A stretch of 64,000 bases of DNA from G963666945 sp963666945 (lineage in GTDB: Bacteria > Bacteroidota > Bacteroidia > Bacteroidales > Marinifilaceae). Below are positions 28,777 through 38,618 of the stretch, piece after piece (position 1 is the first letter of the stretch; every line of letters begins with the position of its first letter). The translations under genes and the position numbers were made by a program. Where the stretch lies: the NCBI GenBank assembly GCA_963666945.2, contig CAXXRT010000028.1, forward strand, positions 19,814 through 83,813, read 5' to 3'. The notes below the pieces were generated by a model. That model made no database searches. It was not told the DNA's origin and worked only from the letters and a program-made list of their open reading frames with translations.

Positions 28777-28814
28777 AAAAAAATATCGGAGTTTAAAAGC
28801 TCCGATATTTTTTT
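28777..28814. terminator. Bidirectional terminator between hydF and floA
   Basis: An exact 15-nt inverted repeat (28777-28791 and 28800-28814) with a GGAG core, and A-runs and T-runs at its ends. It serves the two convergent genes. Confidence 0.9.
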
Positions 28815-28850
28815 ATAATAATTTACATCAGGTGTTATCCTGATTCTTAT

Positions 28851-29833
28851 TTACTTATCACTCTTTTTATTAGGATGTTGAGATATTGACTCTCTCATAG
28901 AAGTATCTGCATCAATATTCTTCATTCTATAATAGTCCATTATTCCCATATTACCTGATCTGAAGGCCTCTGCCATTGCCTTTGGAACCTCAGCCTCAGC
29001 TTCAATAACTTTAGCTCTCATCTCCTGAGCAAGGGCTTTCATTTCCTGCTCTGTAGCAACAGCCATTGCACGACGTTCCTCTGCACGAGCCTGAGCAATC
29101 TTAAGATCAGCTTCAGCCTGATCTGTCTGAAGAACTGCTCCAATGTTTTTACCTACATCGATATCAGCAATATCAATTGACAATATTTCAAAAGCCGTAC
29201 CAGCATCTAATCCTTTATCAAGAACAACTCTGGATATAAAATCAGGATTTTCAAGTACTGCCTTATGAGATGCAGAAGAACCAATAGAAGAAACAATTCC
29301 TTCACCAACTCTTGCAAGCACTGTTTCTTCACCTGCTCCTCCAACTAATTGTCTGATATTAGCCCTTAAAGTTACCCTTGCCTTAGCAATTAGCTGAATA
29401 CCATCTTTGGCAACGGCAGAAACAGGAGGAGTATTAATTATTTTTGGAATCACACTCATCTGAACCGCTTCAAATACATCTCTACCAGCCAAATCAATAG
29501 CAGTAGCCATTTTAAAAGAAAGGTCAATATTAGCCTTAGACGCAGATACCAGAGCATGTACAACCTGAGGCACATGTCCACCTGCCAAATAATGAGCTTC
29601 AAGCTGACCCCTTTCAAGCTCTACACCAGCCTTTTTCCCCTCAATCATTGCACGCACAATAACAGCAGGTGGAACTTTTCTCCATCTCATTAAAACTAGT
29701 TGAAGTAAAGAAATTTTTACCCCCAGAAACTAAAGCAGAAAAACCATAATCCAACTGGTATAAAATAAAGTAGCAGCCATAATAAAAGCAGTCCACCTCC
29801 AATAATACCAATTAACGCAGCAAAATTATCCAT
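28851..29833 (-). CDS. floA: Flotillin-like protein FloA, two frame breaks near the N-terminus
   Basis: FloA is a membrane scaffold that organises lipid microdomains. The long frame (28851-29690) begins MRWRKVPPAVIVRAMIEGKK and runs through the SPFH-like domain and the EADLKIAQARAEERRAMAVA coiled coil to the C-terminus. The missing start is just upstream: MDNFAALIGIIGGGLLLLWL from the ATG at 29833, continuing LLYFIPVGLWFSALVSG, if one base is removed from A5 (29739-29743) and one from C5 (29720-29724). The join then reads VKISLLQLVLMRWRK, and the whole is about 326 aa, the family length. It follows nfeD by 1 nt. Confidence 0.87.
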
Positions 29834-29834
29834 A

Positions 29835-30303
29835 TTAATTATTTTTAGGTTTTACAATTATCTTATATTTATAAATTTTCACAACTTCAACCTCTGTCTT
29901 TGCATCAAGATAACCTTCAATAGATTGTCCCCTCGACAACAATATCTCCTATCCTAACTTTACCCATTGGGGCTAATCTGGTAACACAAGAACCAGTATC
30001 ACCTACATTTATTTCAGGGGTATCGGTGTCAACACTACTGTCAACCTTGCTTTCTAGCATAAACTTTTTCCAAGTACGAGATTTCAGGGCATACATAATA
30101 AGCACAATATTAACGACTAATACAGATAGTAGAATAATATGTCCCACAGTACTGCCATATGTAGTATATGCAAGATATATACCTCCACCCATCATAATAA
30201 CACCACCTATCCCGGCGATAGTCACACCTGGTACAACAAGAAATTCCAATAATAGCAACACTATTCCCAGAAGAAGCAATAACACAATAACAAATACCGT
30301 CAT
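29835..30303 (-). CDS. NfeD-like membrane protein, frame broken near the C-terminus
   Basis: NfeD-family partners of flotillin-like proteins have N-terminal membrane helices (here about 3-75, FVIVLLLLLGIVLLLLEFLV and two more) and a C-terminal OB-fold. The given frame stops after RIGDIVVEG. Removing one base from C4 (29939-29942) continues QSIEGYLDAKTEVEVVKIYK to a stop at 29835, for about 155 aa, with the OB-fold complete. The ATG at 30303 is chosen over an upstream TTG. It lies between clpS and floA on the same strand, the classic nfeD-floA pair. Confidence 0.87.
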
Positions 30304-30313
30304 ATCATAAATT

Positions 30314-30598
30314 TTATTCAATAATAACTTTTAGTCCCTTTTCACTTAGTTCTTTTTGAATATGTTTTAATACAATTAAATCACCTTTTTTAATCTGGCA
30401 TTTCCCTGTATAGTGAGCCAATGAAGCACATTGTTCTGCCTGTAAGGGATCGTGACCACAGACTTTCGTAAGTGTTTTAATAACATATTCAAATTCATTT
30501 ATATCATCGTTATAAAGAACAAGACTCTTATCCTGTGATAAAGATTCCTCTTTTTCAGGCCTTGCACTTCCAGAGATATTATCTTCGCTAAATGACAT
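30314..30598 (-). CDS. clpS: ATP-dependent Clp protease adaptor ClpS
   Basis: ClpS delivers N-degron substrates to ClpAP or the ClpC equivalent. The 94-aa protein has a disordered N-terminus (1-25) and the ClpS core with LVLYNDDINEFEYVIKTLTK, whose DD pair binds the substrate amino group. AHYTGKCQIKKGD follows where the family has HxxGxA. It starts a run with nfeD and floA; nfeD begins 10 nt after its stop. Confidence 0.93.
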   Translation of the reverse strand: MSFSEDNISGSARPEKEESLSQDKSLVLYNDDINEFEYVIKTLTKVCGHDPLQAEQCASLAHYTGKCQIKKGDLIVLKHIQKELSEKGLKVIIE

Positions 30599-30726
30599 AA
30601 TTTAATTTTTAGACTAAATTAACTATTTTTCAAATAGTAACAAGTATTGAGTTACTGATTTAAAAAATATTTTTAGCATTATTTAAAATTTAAGATATAA
30701 AACATATAATTAATAAGCAAAAAAGT

Positions 30727-30751
30727 AGGGGATCTGGCAATATGATCCCCT
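30727..30751 (-). terminator. Terminator of the superoxide dismutase gene
   Basis: An 8-bp GC-rich stem (30727-30734 with 30744-30751) with a 9-nt loop is followed by T6 on the minus strand. It lies 21 nt past the stop. Confidence 0.85.
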
Positions 30752-30772
30752 CTTAATTATTTTAATCGATAA

Positions 30773-31348
30773 TTAATATCTTTCAGCAACAACAACCCAA
30801 TTAACAATATTCCAGAAATTCTCTATATATTTTCCTCTGGCATTCTGTGTATCCAAATAATAAGCATGTTCCCATACATCCATTGTCAACAAAGGAATAT
30901 AGTCTTCTCTTAAAGGATTTCCGGCATTGCTCATAGACATGATTTCCAGAGTATCGTCTGGGGTTTTTACCAACCACACCCACCCAGAACCAAATAGGGT
31001 TAATCCGGCCTGAGTAAATTCTTCTTTAAACTTTTCAAAAGAACCAAAATTCTTATTTATTGCCTCTCCTAAATATCCTAGAGGTTCTCCTCCCCCATTT
31101 CTTGAAAGAGCCTCGAAATAAAACGTATGATTAAAAACCTGTGCACCATTATTATAGATGCCACCGTCAGATTTTTTAATAATATCTTCCAGACTAGAAT
31201 ATTCAAAAGAAGTATCCTTAATTAGTTTATTCACATTATTCACATAAGCCTGATGATGCTTCCCATAATGAAACTCCAATGTTTTCTTACTGATATATGG
31301 TTCCAGTGCATCTAACTCAAAAGGTAATTCGGGTAATTCAAAAGCCAT
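30773..31348 (-). CDS. sodB: Superoxide dismutase, Fe/Mn family
   Basis: Dismutates superoxide in the cytoplasm. The 191-aa protein starts MAFELPELPFELDALEPYIS; the ATG at 31348 is chosen over a longer start. The metal ligands are present: the His of LEFHYGKHHQAYVNN, the His of QVFNHTFYFEALS, and the Asp and His of DVWEHAYYLD. FGSGWVWLV and the terminal FWNIVNWVVVAERY fit Fe-type or cambialistic enzymes, but the metal cannot be fixed from sequence. It indicates exposure to oxygen. Confidence 0.94.
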   Translation of the reverse strand: MAFELPELPFELDALEPYISKKTLEFHYGKHHQAYVNNVNKLIKDTSFEYSSLEDIIKKSDGGIYNNGAQVFNHTFYFEALSRNGGGEPLGYLGEAINKNFGSFEKFKEEFTQAGLTLFGSGWVWLVKTPDDTLEIMSMSNAGNPLREDYIPLLTMDVWEHAYYLDTQNARGKYIENFWNIVNWVVVAERY

Positions 31349-31535
31349 AGTAGTATTTTTTTGATTTAACACTTATAAATATAATTTTATTAACCTATAA
31401 TTATGTATAAAAGTTACAGAAATGGAGCAAATTAACAAAGATTTAGAATTAATCTTAATAAAAACAATTAATAAAAAATTAAAATTACGATATTTGCATA
31501 TATAAAAATTGTAAGAACTACAAGATGGATGAGGA

Positions 31536-32846
31536 ATGGACAAAAGAATATTAAGACTTGCTATACCAAATATAATTAGTAATATATCTGTACCTCTTGC
31601 AGGTATGATTGATCTTGCCCTAATGGGATACATGGAGGGGGCCGTTAATTATGTAGCAGCAATATCCCTTGGGGGAATGATATTCAATTTTCTATACGCC
31701 ACATTTGTCTTTCTTCGGATGACAACAACTGGGTTTACAGCTCAGGCATATGGGAAAAGAAATTTTTCAAGTAGTATTTCAACATTATCGAGAGCATTGA
31801 CCGTTGCCTTTATTTCAGCATTTGCGATTATTGCATTACAAATTCCACTGGAAAGACTAGCATTCACAATATTATCAACAGAGCCAGAGGTGGCAGAATT
31901 AACCCGTAATTACTTCTATATAAGAATATGGGCAGCACCCGCAACCATTGGACTATATGCTCTTTTAGGTTGGTTTATAGGAATGCAGAATGCCAAAACC
32001 CCCATGATAATATCCATAGTAGTGAACATACTTAACTTATCTCTTTCGGCAATGTTCATCATATTCTTCGGGATGAAATCTGATGGAGTGGCACTTGGGA
32101 CTTTACTGGCACAGTATTGTGGCTTATTTATGGCATTATTCGTATTATTTAAATATTATAGAAAACTATTTAAATACTGGCAGAAAAATGCCATATTTAA
32201 ACTAAAGGAATTATTCAGTTTCTTTAATGTTAGCAAGGATATACTTATAAGAACAATATGCCTGATAGGTGTATTCACATTCTTTACATCGGAATCTGCT
32301 GCAGCAAATAAGCATATCTTATCAATAAACAGTTTACTTCTTCAATTTCTCATGCTGTTTTCTTATCTTATAGATGGATTTGCATATGCAGCAGAAGCAC
32401 TTACAGGAAAATATATAGGATCGGGAAACAAGGATTACTTAAAGAACTGTATCAAACACCTATTTAAATGGGGATGGAGACTTGCAGCAATCTTTGTAAT
32501 AATATACGCAGTTGCACGAGAAAACATACTTTATGTACTAACCAATGAACAAGAAATAATTGAAGGTGCCAGAACATATATAATTTGGACAATATTACTG
32601 CCAATAAGCGGATTCGGTGCATATCTTTGGGATGGAATTTATATAGGAGCAACAGCATCTAAAGAGATGCGTAATTCTATGCTACTATCTGTTTTTGCAG
32701 TATTTGCACCAACATACTATATTGGAAGCACATATATTGGCAACCATGCATTGTGGCTTGCTCTTTTACTATTTATGATAGCAAGAGGATTATTTCTTAG
32801 TCTTATGTCGAAAAAAGCAATATATAACAATAAGAGAAAAATTTAA
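31536..32846 (+). CDS. MATE family efflux transporter
   Basis: A 436-aa integral membrane protein with twelve predicted helices in two six-helix halves. It begins LRLAIPNIISNISVPLAGMI with the typical MATE PxxxxxLxxxLxxxxDxxxxG pattern (VPLAGMIDLALMGYM) in the first helix pair. It would export cationic or drug-like compounds using Na+ or H+; the DinF-like subgroup is likely, but the substrate is unknown. It stands as a single gene, divergent from the superoxide dismutase. Confidence 0.9.
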   Translation: MDKRILRLAIPNIISNISVPLAGMIDLALMGYMEGAVNYVAAISLGGMIFNFLYATFVFLRMTTTGFTAQAYGKRNFSSSISTLSRALTVAFISAFAIIALQIPLERLAFTILSTEPEVAELTRNYFYIRIWAAPATIGLYALLGWFIGMQNAKTPMIISIVVNILNLSLSAMFIIFFGMKSDGVALGTLLAQYCGLFMALFVLFKYYRKLFKYWQKNAIFKLKELFSFFNVSKDILIRTICLIGVFTFFTSESAAANKHILSINSLLLQFLMLFSYLIDGFAYAAEALTGKYIGSGNKDYLKNCIKHLFKWGWRLAAIFVIIYAVARENILYVLTNEQEIIEGARTYIIWTILLPISGFGAYLWDGIYIGATASKEMRNSMLLSVFAVFAPTYYIGSTYIGNHALWLALLLFMIARGLFLSLMSKKAIYNNKRKI

Positions 32847-32953
32847 GAAAAGAACTAATATAGTATCTGAATTTTATAACAATCCACAAAAAGCTATTCA
32901 TATTTTTATAAATAAAATATTTGTATTTACTTTGACACAGAAAACTATAAGAT

Positions 32954-33577
32954 ATGGAGTTCACTATAAACAAACCAGGGATGGGTTTTCAGAAGATCGA
33001 AAAATTCGATGCTGATGCCACCGAAGAAATGGAAATGCATTACCGTGAGATAATTAAACTCATTGGTGAAGATGCCGACAGGGAAGGATTGGTTAAAACA
33101 CCTCTTAGAGTTGCAAAATCAATGCAATTTATGACTCAGGGGTACAATATGGATCCTAAAGAAATATTAAGATCTGCAATGTTTAAGGAAGATTACAGGC
33201 AGATGGTTATTGTTAAGGACATAGAGATTTATTCTCTGTGTGAGCATCACCTGCTTCCTTTTATTGGAAAGGCTCATGTTGCATATATTCCTAACGGACA
33301 TATTACCGGACTTAGTAAGATTGCCAGAGTTGTTGAAGCTTATGCCCGAAGATTTCAGGTTCAGGAAAGACTAACCACTCAAATAAAGGAATGTATTCAG
33401 GAGACACTAAATCCTCTTGGTGTTGCAGTAGTTATCGAAGCGCAACATATGTGCATGATACTAAGGGGAGTGCAGAAACAGCATTCTGTTACGACAACAT
33501 CAGATTTTAGTGGTGCTTTCGAAAAACTTGCAACAAGAGAGGAGTTTATTCGTTTAATAAGCAGTAATTTACATTAA
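32954..33577 (+). CDS. folE: GTP cyclohydrolase I
   Basis: Converts GTP to 7,8-dihydroneopterin triphosphate, the entry to folate and to queuosine. The 207-aa protein carries the zinc ligands in SLCEHHLLPFIGKAHVAYIP and AQHMCMILRGVQKQ, with GLSKIARVVEAYARRFQVQE and TTSDFSGAF. It may supply QueD in the queCDE operon 11 kb away. It is preceded by about 100 nt of AT-rich sequence with promoter-like TTTG elements, none perfect. Confidence 0.97.
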   Translation: MEFTINKPGMGFQKIEKFDADATEEMEMHYREIIKLIGEDADREGLVKTPLRVAKSMQFMTQGYNMDPKEILRSAMFKEDYRQMVIVKDIEIYSLCEHHLLPFIGKAHVAYIPNGHITGLSKIARVVEAYARRFQVQERLTTQIKECIQETLNPLGVAVVIEAQHMCMILRGVQKQHSVTTTSDFSGAFEKLATREEFIRLISSNLH

Positions 33578-33739
33578 TTCTCTGATAATATTTACTTCTG
33601 ATTCATAATTCTCAATCTTCATAGGGAAATTATCAGAATATTGTAATACAATCTATCTGAATTATATACTCAGATGGATCTGGCCACAAAAACATAGATA
33701 ATGTGGCAGATTTTGAAAATAAATAAAAAATATAAACTT

Positions 33740-34630
33740 ATGAAAGCTTATGTATTTCCAGGGCAAGGAGCCCAATTCCCAGGTATGGGAAAAGATTTAT
33801 ATGAAAATTCAGTACTTGCAAAAGAATTATTTGATAAAGCAAATGAAATCCTAGGTTTCGATATAACAACTCTAATGTTCGAAGGTACCGAAGAGGATTT
33901 AAGACAAACTAAAGTAACTCAGCCAGCAATATTCCTGCACTCTGTTATTTTAGCAAAAACACTAGGAGAAGATTTCAAACCAGATATGGTAGCGGGTCAC
34001 TCACTAGGTGAATTTTCTGCTCTTGTTGCCAATGGTGCATTAGCATTCGAGGATGGTCTTAAGCTTGTTTCTCAAAGAGCTTTGGCTATGCAGAAAGCAT
34101 GTGAGGCAGAGCCATCTACTATGGCAGCCATCATTGGTCTTGAAGACAATATAGTAGAAGATGTTTGCGAAAGCATAGACGACGTAGTTGTTGCGGCAAA
34201 CTACAACTGCCCTGGTCAGCTAGTAATCTCAGGAAGCATGAAAGGAATTGAGCTCGCTTGTGAGAAACTTAAGGAAGCCGGAGCAAAAAGAGCACTTCCA
34301 TTGAAAGTAGGAGGAGCATTCCACTCACCACTTATGGAGCCTGCAAGAGCAGAACTAGCAGAGGCTATTGAAAACACAACATTCAATACACCAGCTTGTC
34401 CTGTTTACCAAAATGTAAACGCTCAGGCAGTAACAGATCCTCAAGAGATTAAAAAGAATCTAGTATCACAGCTTACTGCACCAGTAAGATGGACACAAAC
34501 AATGATTAATATGATTGAAGGGGGAGCAACATCTTTCACTGAAGTAGGTCCAGGTAATGTACTTCAGGGACTGGTTAAAAAAGTTGACCGCAAAATGGAC
34601 ACCATAGGAATAAATTCTTATCAGGGATAA
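33740..34630 (+). CDS. fabD: Malonyl-CoA:ACP transacylase
   Basis: Loads malonyl groups onto acyl carrier protein for fatty-acid synthesis. From the ATG at 33740 the protein is 296 aa, starting MKAYVFPGQGAQFPGMGKDL; an earlier in-frame ATG at 33701 adds residues unlike the family. The nucleophile Ser is in AGHSLGEFSALVA, the Arg in SQRALAMQKAC and the catalytic His in GGAFHSPLMEPA. It is a single gene with a strong terminator. Confidence 0.97.
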   Translation: MKAYVFPGQGAQFPGMGKDLYENSVLAKELFDKANEILGFDITTLMFEGTEEDLRQTKVTQPAIFLHSVILAKTLGEDFKPDMVAGHSLGEFSALVANGALAFEDGLKLVSQRALAMQKACEAEPSTMAAIIGLEDNIVEDVCESIDDVVVAANYNCPGQLVISGSMKGIELACEKLKEAGAKRALPLKVGGAFHSPLMEPARAELAEAIENTTFNTPACPVYQNVNAQAVTDPQEIKKNLVSQLTAPVRWTQTMINMIEGGATSFTEVGPGNVLQGLVKKVDRKMDTIGINSYQG

Positions 34631-34650
34631 TTTTCTAAAACAGATATAAT

Positions 34651-34682
34651 AAAAAAGCTTGCCTATTTGGCAAGCTTTTTTA
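34651..34682 (+). terminator. Terminator of fabD
   Basis: An exact stem of about 14 bp (34651-34664 with 34669-34682) with a GC-rich core, followed by T. It begins 20 nt past the fabD stop. Confidence 0.92.
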
Positions 34683-34730
34683 TTAAGTTCAAAGAAATAC
34701 ATAAAGACATAAGAACAAATATAATTTCAC

Positions 34731-34760
34731 CAAAAGAGGCAACCCAAATGGGCTGCCTCT
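34731..34760 (-). terminator. Terminator of dsbD
   Basis: An 11-bp stem (34735-34745 with 34750-34760, one G-T pair) with a 4-nt loop is followed by TTTT on the minus strand. It lies 23 nt past the dsbD stop. Confidence 0.85.
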
Positions 34761-34783
34761 TCAAATATATAGAAATAAATTTC

Positions 34784-36784
34784 TTACTTCTTATGTCTTT
34801 TTTTGTAATTCTCAAGACCTTTTTCAAGGAACTTAACGAATTCATCTACATCTAGGTTATGTCCTCTTGAAGGAGCAAGAATCTCTTCTCTAATCTTTGC
34901 ACGATCACCACCGTTATCTAACAATATGTAGTTAGGCTGAGCATTAGAATCGAAATACTGCATCTGAAAATCACCATTCTTCTTAGCAAGAGTTTTCTTC
35001 TTCTTGCCATCGTAAGTAGAAACGTACCACTCGTTTTCAGGAAGTTTTGTTTTATCATCTACATAAAGAGCTACAACAACGTAGTCTTCCTTCAACATCT
35101 TAAGTACTCTTGGATCACCCCATACAGTCTGTTCCATTTCACGGCAGTTTACACAACCGTGACCAGTAAAGTCAATAAATAGAGGTTTATCCTGAGCCTT
35201 TGCACATTTAACTGCCTGATCATAATCGAAGTATCCATCAAGACCATGAGGTAAATGAAGGAAATCAGAATATTTAGGTTCTTCACACTGATCAGATTTT
35301 GCATGAGTACCTCCTACGCTAACACCACTCTTCATTATCTCTTTTGCATGTTCACGTACAATACGGTTCACATCAAAATCAATAGTTTCCTGAGGAGGCA
35401 TATATCCGGCAAGAGCTTTCAAAGGAGCACCCCACATACCAGGAATAAGATATACTACAAAAGTAAATGTAGCAATAACAAGCCCTAAACGACCAACACC
35501 CAAGTGCTTCATTTCACTATCGTGAGAAAACCTTATCTTACCTAATAAATAGAATCCCATCAGAGTAAATACAACAATCCAAATGGCAATATATACTTCT
35601 CTGTCAAGAAGTCCTAAGTGATAAGTCTGGTCAATAACCATAAGGAATTTGAAACCAAGAGCTACCTCAATAAAACCTAATACCACTTTAACTGAATTCA
35701 ACCATCCACCAGATTTTGGCAGACTTCCTAATTTAGAAGGGAAGAAAGCAAAGAAACCAAATGGAAGTGCAACAGCTAATGAGAATCCTAACATACCAAT
35801 AATAGGTCTAAGGATTGATCCTCTTGCTGCCTCAACAAGCACTGTTCCAACTATAGGTGCAGTACATGAGAAAGATACAAGTACAAGAGTAAAAGCCATA
35901 AAGAATGCACCAACATAACCTCCTTTGTCAGCCTGTGAATCAGACTTGTTTACCAACCAGCTTGGTAATACTATCTCAAATGCACCAAAAAATGATGCCG
36001 CAAATATCATAAATATGATAAAGAAGAATAAGTTAGGTACCCAGTTAGTGCTCAACCAGTTTGTAAAGTCAGCCCCCAACACCATTGAAATAAGAAGACC
36101 AAAAGCAGTATAGATTGCAATAATTGAAAAAGCAAAGAAAAGAGCTTTCATTTTTGCTTTAGCCTTATTAGAATCACTATGCATAAAAAATGATACTGTC
36201 ATTGGAATCATAGGGAACACACAGGGCATGATTACTGCAGCAAGACCACCAATAAATGCCAACCAGAAAAATGTCCATAAAGAATCATCTTCTTTACTCT
36301 CTTTGACCGGAGCTTTATCTGATACAACTTCAAATTCAAACTCAGGATCAAACATCACGCACTGACCTTCTCTACATGCCTGATATTCAATATTACCAAT
36401 AATTTTAAAAGACTTATCGCCTGATACTTTTACTTTTTGTCTAAATTCTACTTTATCCTCAAAATACTTGACATTAACTCCGAAAACCTTATCAAATTCT
36501 TCATGAGGATTAGGACTCTCAATAGCCTTACCTACAAGTTTAAAATTATCGCTTTCTTCGAAATTAATAGCAGTTGATGTTGGCCCCCCTTCTGCAGTAA
36601 ACTGAGAATACATATGCCATCCTTGCTCAATAGTAGCAGAAAAAACCAATTCTAACTCTTCAGAACTAATTTTATTCTGTGAAAATTTCCATGACACTGG
36701 ATTTACCATCTGTGCATGCAAACTAAATACGGATATTAGTAATCCGACAAATAATGCAATAAACCTTTTCTTCATCTGATTCAA
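34784..36784 (-). CDS. dsbD: Thiol:disulfide interchange protein DsbD
   Basis: Carries electrons from cytoplasmic thioredoxin across the inner membrane to periplasmic disulfide reductases. The 666-aa protein has a signal sequence (1-24), an N-terminal DsbD-alpha domain (about 30-150, with CREGQCVMFDPEF), and eight predicted helices (about 168-450), with the redox Cys in VIMPCVFPMIP and FSCTAPIVGT. A C-terminal thioredoxin-like domain has FTGHGCVNCREME (CVNC) near residue 550. It is a single gene with its own terminator. Confidence 0.93.
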   Translation of the reverse strand: MNQMKKRFIALFVGLLISVFSLHAQMVNPVSWKFSQNKISSEELELVFSATIEQGWHMYSQFTAEGGPTSTAINFEESDNFKLVGKAIESPNPHEEFDKVFGVNVKYFEDKVEFRQKVKVSGDKSFKIIGNIEYQACREGQCVMFDPEFEFEVVSDKAPVKESKEDDSLWTFFWLAFIGGLAAVIMPCVFPMIPMTVSFFMHSDSNKAKAKMKALFFAFSIIAIYTAFGLLISMVLGADFTNWLSTNWVPNLFFFIIFMIFAASFFGAFEIVLPSWLVNKSDSQADKGGYVGAFFMAFTLVLVSFSCTAPIVGTVLVEAARGSILRPIIGMLGFSLAVALPFGFFAFFPSKLGSLPKSGGWLNSVKVVLGFIEVALGFKFLMVIDQTYHLGLLDREVYIAIWIVVFTLMGFYLLGKIRFSHDSEMKHLGVGRLGLVIATFTFVVYLIPGMWGAPLKALAGYMPPQETIDFDVNRIVREHAKEIMKSGVSVGGTHAKSDQCEEPKYSDFLHLPHGLDGYFDYDQAVKCAKAQDKPLFIDFTGHGCVNCREMEQTVWGDPRVLKMLKEDYVVVALYVDDKTKLPENEWYVSTYDGKKKKTLAKKNGDFQMQYFDSNAQPNYILLDNGGDRAKIREEILAPSRGHNLDVDEFVKFLEKGLENYKKRHKK

Positions 36785-36973
36785 TTTTAGTTACGCTATA
36801 TATAATAATTATATTTCCACACATAAAAAAACAATAACCGGAATACAAGAGAACACCGTCCGATTATTCACGTGAACAAAAATAAGAATAATGAGAAATT
36901 CAGCAACAGAGAATTATTACATTAACTTTTTTTAGATATAAAATTAACACAATTTAAGATACTGAAAGAAAAG

Positions 36974-38527
36974 TTAAATTTCTAACATTCTGTTTTCTTT
37001 ATCAAAAAAACTTAATTGGTATATATGATAAGATGGTGATTCTACCACCTTAATTTTAATCTTATAGCGCATTTGCCATCTTCTCCTCAAAGAAAACAGC
37101 CCTTTATTTATATATGCTGCAACAAATGGATGAGTACGAATAACTAATTTATTATAGCTCTTTTGACGAGAGATATATTCAATTTTATCTTCAATTTTAT
37201 CAGTCAGCAAGACAGATGGTTCTACCTTACCAGAACCGTGACAAACAGGACATTCCTCAGAAGTCTCTATATGCATCTCAGGTCTAACCCGCTGTCTGGT
37301 AATCTGCATTAATCCAAACTTACTTAGTGGTAATATACTATGTTTTGTCCTATCTTCTTCCATTACCTCCTTCATCTTTTCAAATACCTTCTGACGATTC
37401 TCGGAAGCATGCATATCAATAAAGTCGATAACAATAATACCCCCCATATCTCTTAATCTTAACTGACGCGCAATTTCTTCAGCAGCAGCAATATTAACAT
37501 CTAACGCATTAGCCTCCTGATCCATACCATCCTTAGACCTATTTCCGCTATTGACATCAATAACATGAAAAGCCTCGGTATGTTCAATTATAAGATAGGC
37601 ACCATTCTTCATAGAAACAGTGCGACCAAAGGAAGATTTAAGCTGTTTATCGATACCAAATTGTTCAAAAATAGGTGTTTCGCCAGAAACATAGTTTACA
37701 ATCTTCTTTTTTTCAGGAGCAATTGAGTTAATATAACTCCTAATTTCTTTATAAACCACCGAATCATTAACATAAATCTTCTCAAAAGAAGGATTAAGGA
37801 TATCTCGTAAAAAAGCAGTGGTTCTGTCTATTTCACCGATTACTAACCTAGGAGGAACAAGATCTCTGAAATGTTTAAAAGCTTCCTCCCATTTATTAAG
37901 CAACTCACTAAGCTCCTGATCTAACAGGGCAACTTTTTTACCCTGAGCAGCAGTTCTTACAATAACTCCGTAATTCTTTGGCCTAATACTTTCAAGAAGT
38001 TTCTTCAGTCTTTTTTTCTCTTCTAACAAAGATATTTTTTGAGAAACAGAAACCTTATCTGAAAAAGGCATCAAAACAAGATTTCTACCAGCAATAGAAA
38101 TCTCAGAAGTCAATCGTGGTCCTTTTGTAGAAATAGGCTCTTTGGCAACCTGAACTAAAATCCATTGTCCTGGTTTTAAAAGTTCACCTATCGTTCCATC
38201 TTTATTAATATCTTCCTCAAGCTTCATTTTTGAAACAGACATTCCCTTTCTCGCAGAAGCCATCTGCATATATTTGTGCAAAGAACGAAACTGAGGACCT
38301 AAATCTAAATAATGCAAAAAAGCATCACGTTCATACCCCACATCGACAAAAGCAGCATTAAGGCCAGGCATAATTTTCTTAACCTTTCCTAAATAGATAT
38401 CGCCTACAGCAAATCTAACATTACTTTTTTCCTTAGTCAACTCAACAAGCTTTTTGTTCGTCAACAAAGCAATATTTATCTCATCAGCCTGTACATCTAT
38501 TATCAATTCACTACTCACAATCAACAC
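36974..38527 (-). CDS. rng: Ribonuclease E/G family protein
   Basis: A 517-aa endoribonuclease of RNase G length, without the long RNase E scaffold tail. It has an N-terminal S1 domain (about 35-125, DVGYERDAFLHYLDL), the catalytic RNase E/G domain with FHVIDVNSGNRSKD and GGIIVIDFIDM, and the zinc-link CPVCHGSGK near residue 428. It takes part in 16S rRNA 5' maturation and mRNA decay, presumably with PNPase. It is followed on the same strand by no gene for 190 nt and lies next to the mini ribosomal protein and HU genes, a neighbourhood conserved in the phylum. Confidence 0.94.
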   Translation of the reverse strand: MLIVSSELIIDVQADEINIALLTNKKLVELTKEKSNVRFAVGDIYLGKVKKIMPGLNAAFVDVGYERDAFLHYLDLGPQFRSLHKYMQMASARKGMSVSKMKLEEDINKDGTIGELLKPGQWILVQVAKEPISTKGPRLTSEISIAGRNLVLMPFSDKVSVSQKISLLEEKKRLKKLLESIRPKNYGVIVRTAAQGKKVALLDQELSELLNKWEEAFKHFRDLVPPRLVIGEIDRTTAFLRDILNPSFEKIYVNDSVVYKEIRSYINSIAPEKKKIVNYVSGETPIFEQFGIDKQLKSSFGRTVSMKNGAYLIIEHTEAFHVIDVNSGNRSKDGMDQEANALDVNIAAAEEIARQLRLRDMGGIIVIDFIDMHASENRQKVFEKMKEVMEEDRTKHSILPLSKFGLMQITRQRVRPEMHIETSEECPVCHGSGKVEPSVLLTDKIEDKIEYISRQKSYNKLVIRTHPFVAAYINKGLFSLRRRWQMRYKIKIKVVESPSYHIYQLSFFDKENRMLEI

Positions 38528-38557
38528 ATTAGGGGATTAACATTCAATAAACCAATA

Positions 38558-38585
38558 AACCTAAAGAGACATAGTTCTTTAGGTT
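38558..38585 (-). terminator. Hairpin between the mini ribosomal protein gene and rng
   Basis: A stem of 9-11 bp (38558-38566 with 38577-38585) lies 33 nt past the small gene's stop on the minus strand. The T-tract after it is weak, so partial read-through into rng is possible. Confidence 0.6.
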
Positions 38586-38618
38586 TATTATATTTTTCTC
38601 ACAAACGAAAACAATAAT

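Noticed and set aside
31525..31556. Tiny ORF overlapping the MATE start
   Set aside because: Ten codons or fewer; it overlaps the true start, which gives the family N-terminus, and shows no coding signal.
33701..33739. Longer N-terminus for FabD
   Set aside because: The 13 extra residues are Lys-rich and unlike the family, while MKAYVFPGQGAQ at 33740 is the standard start.
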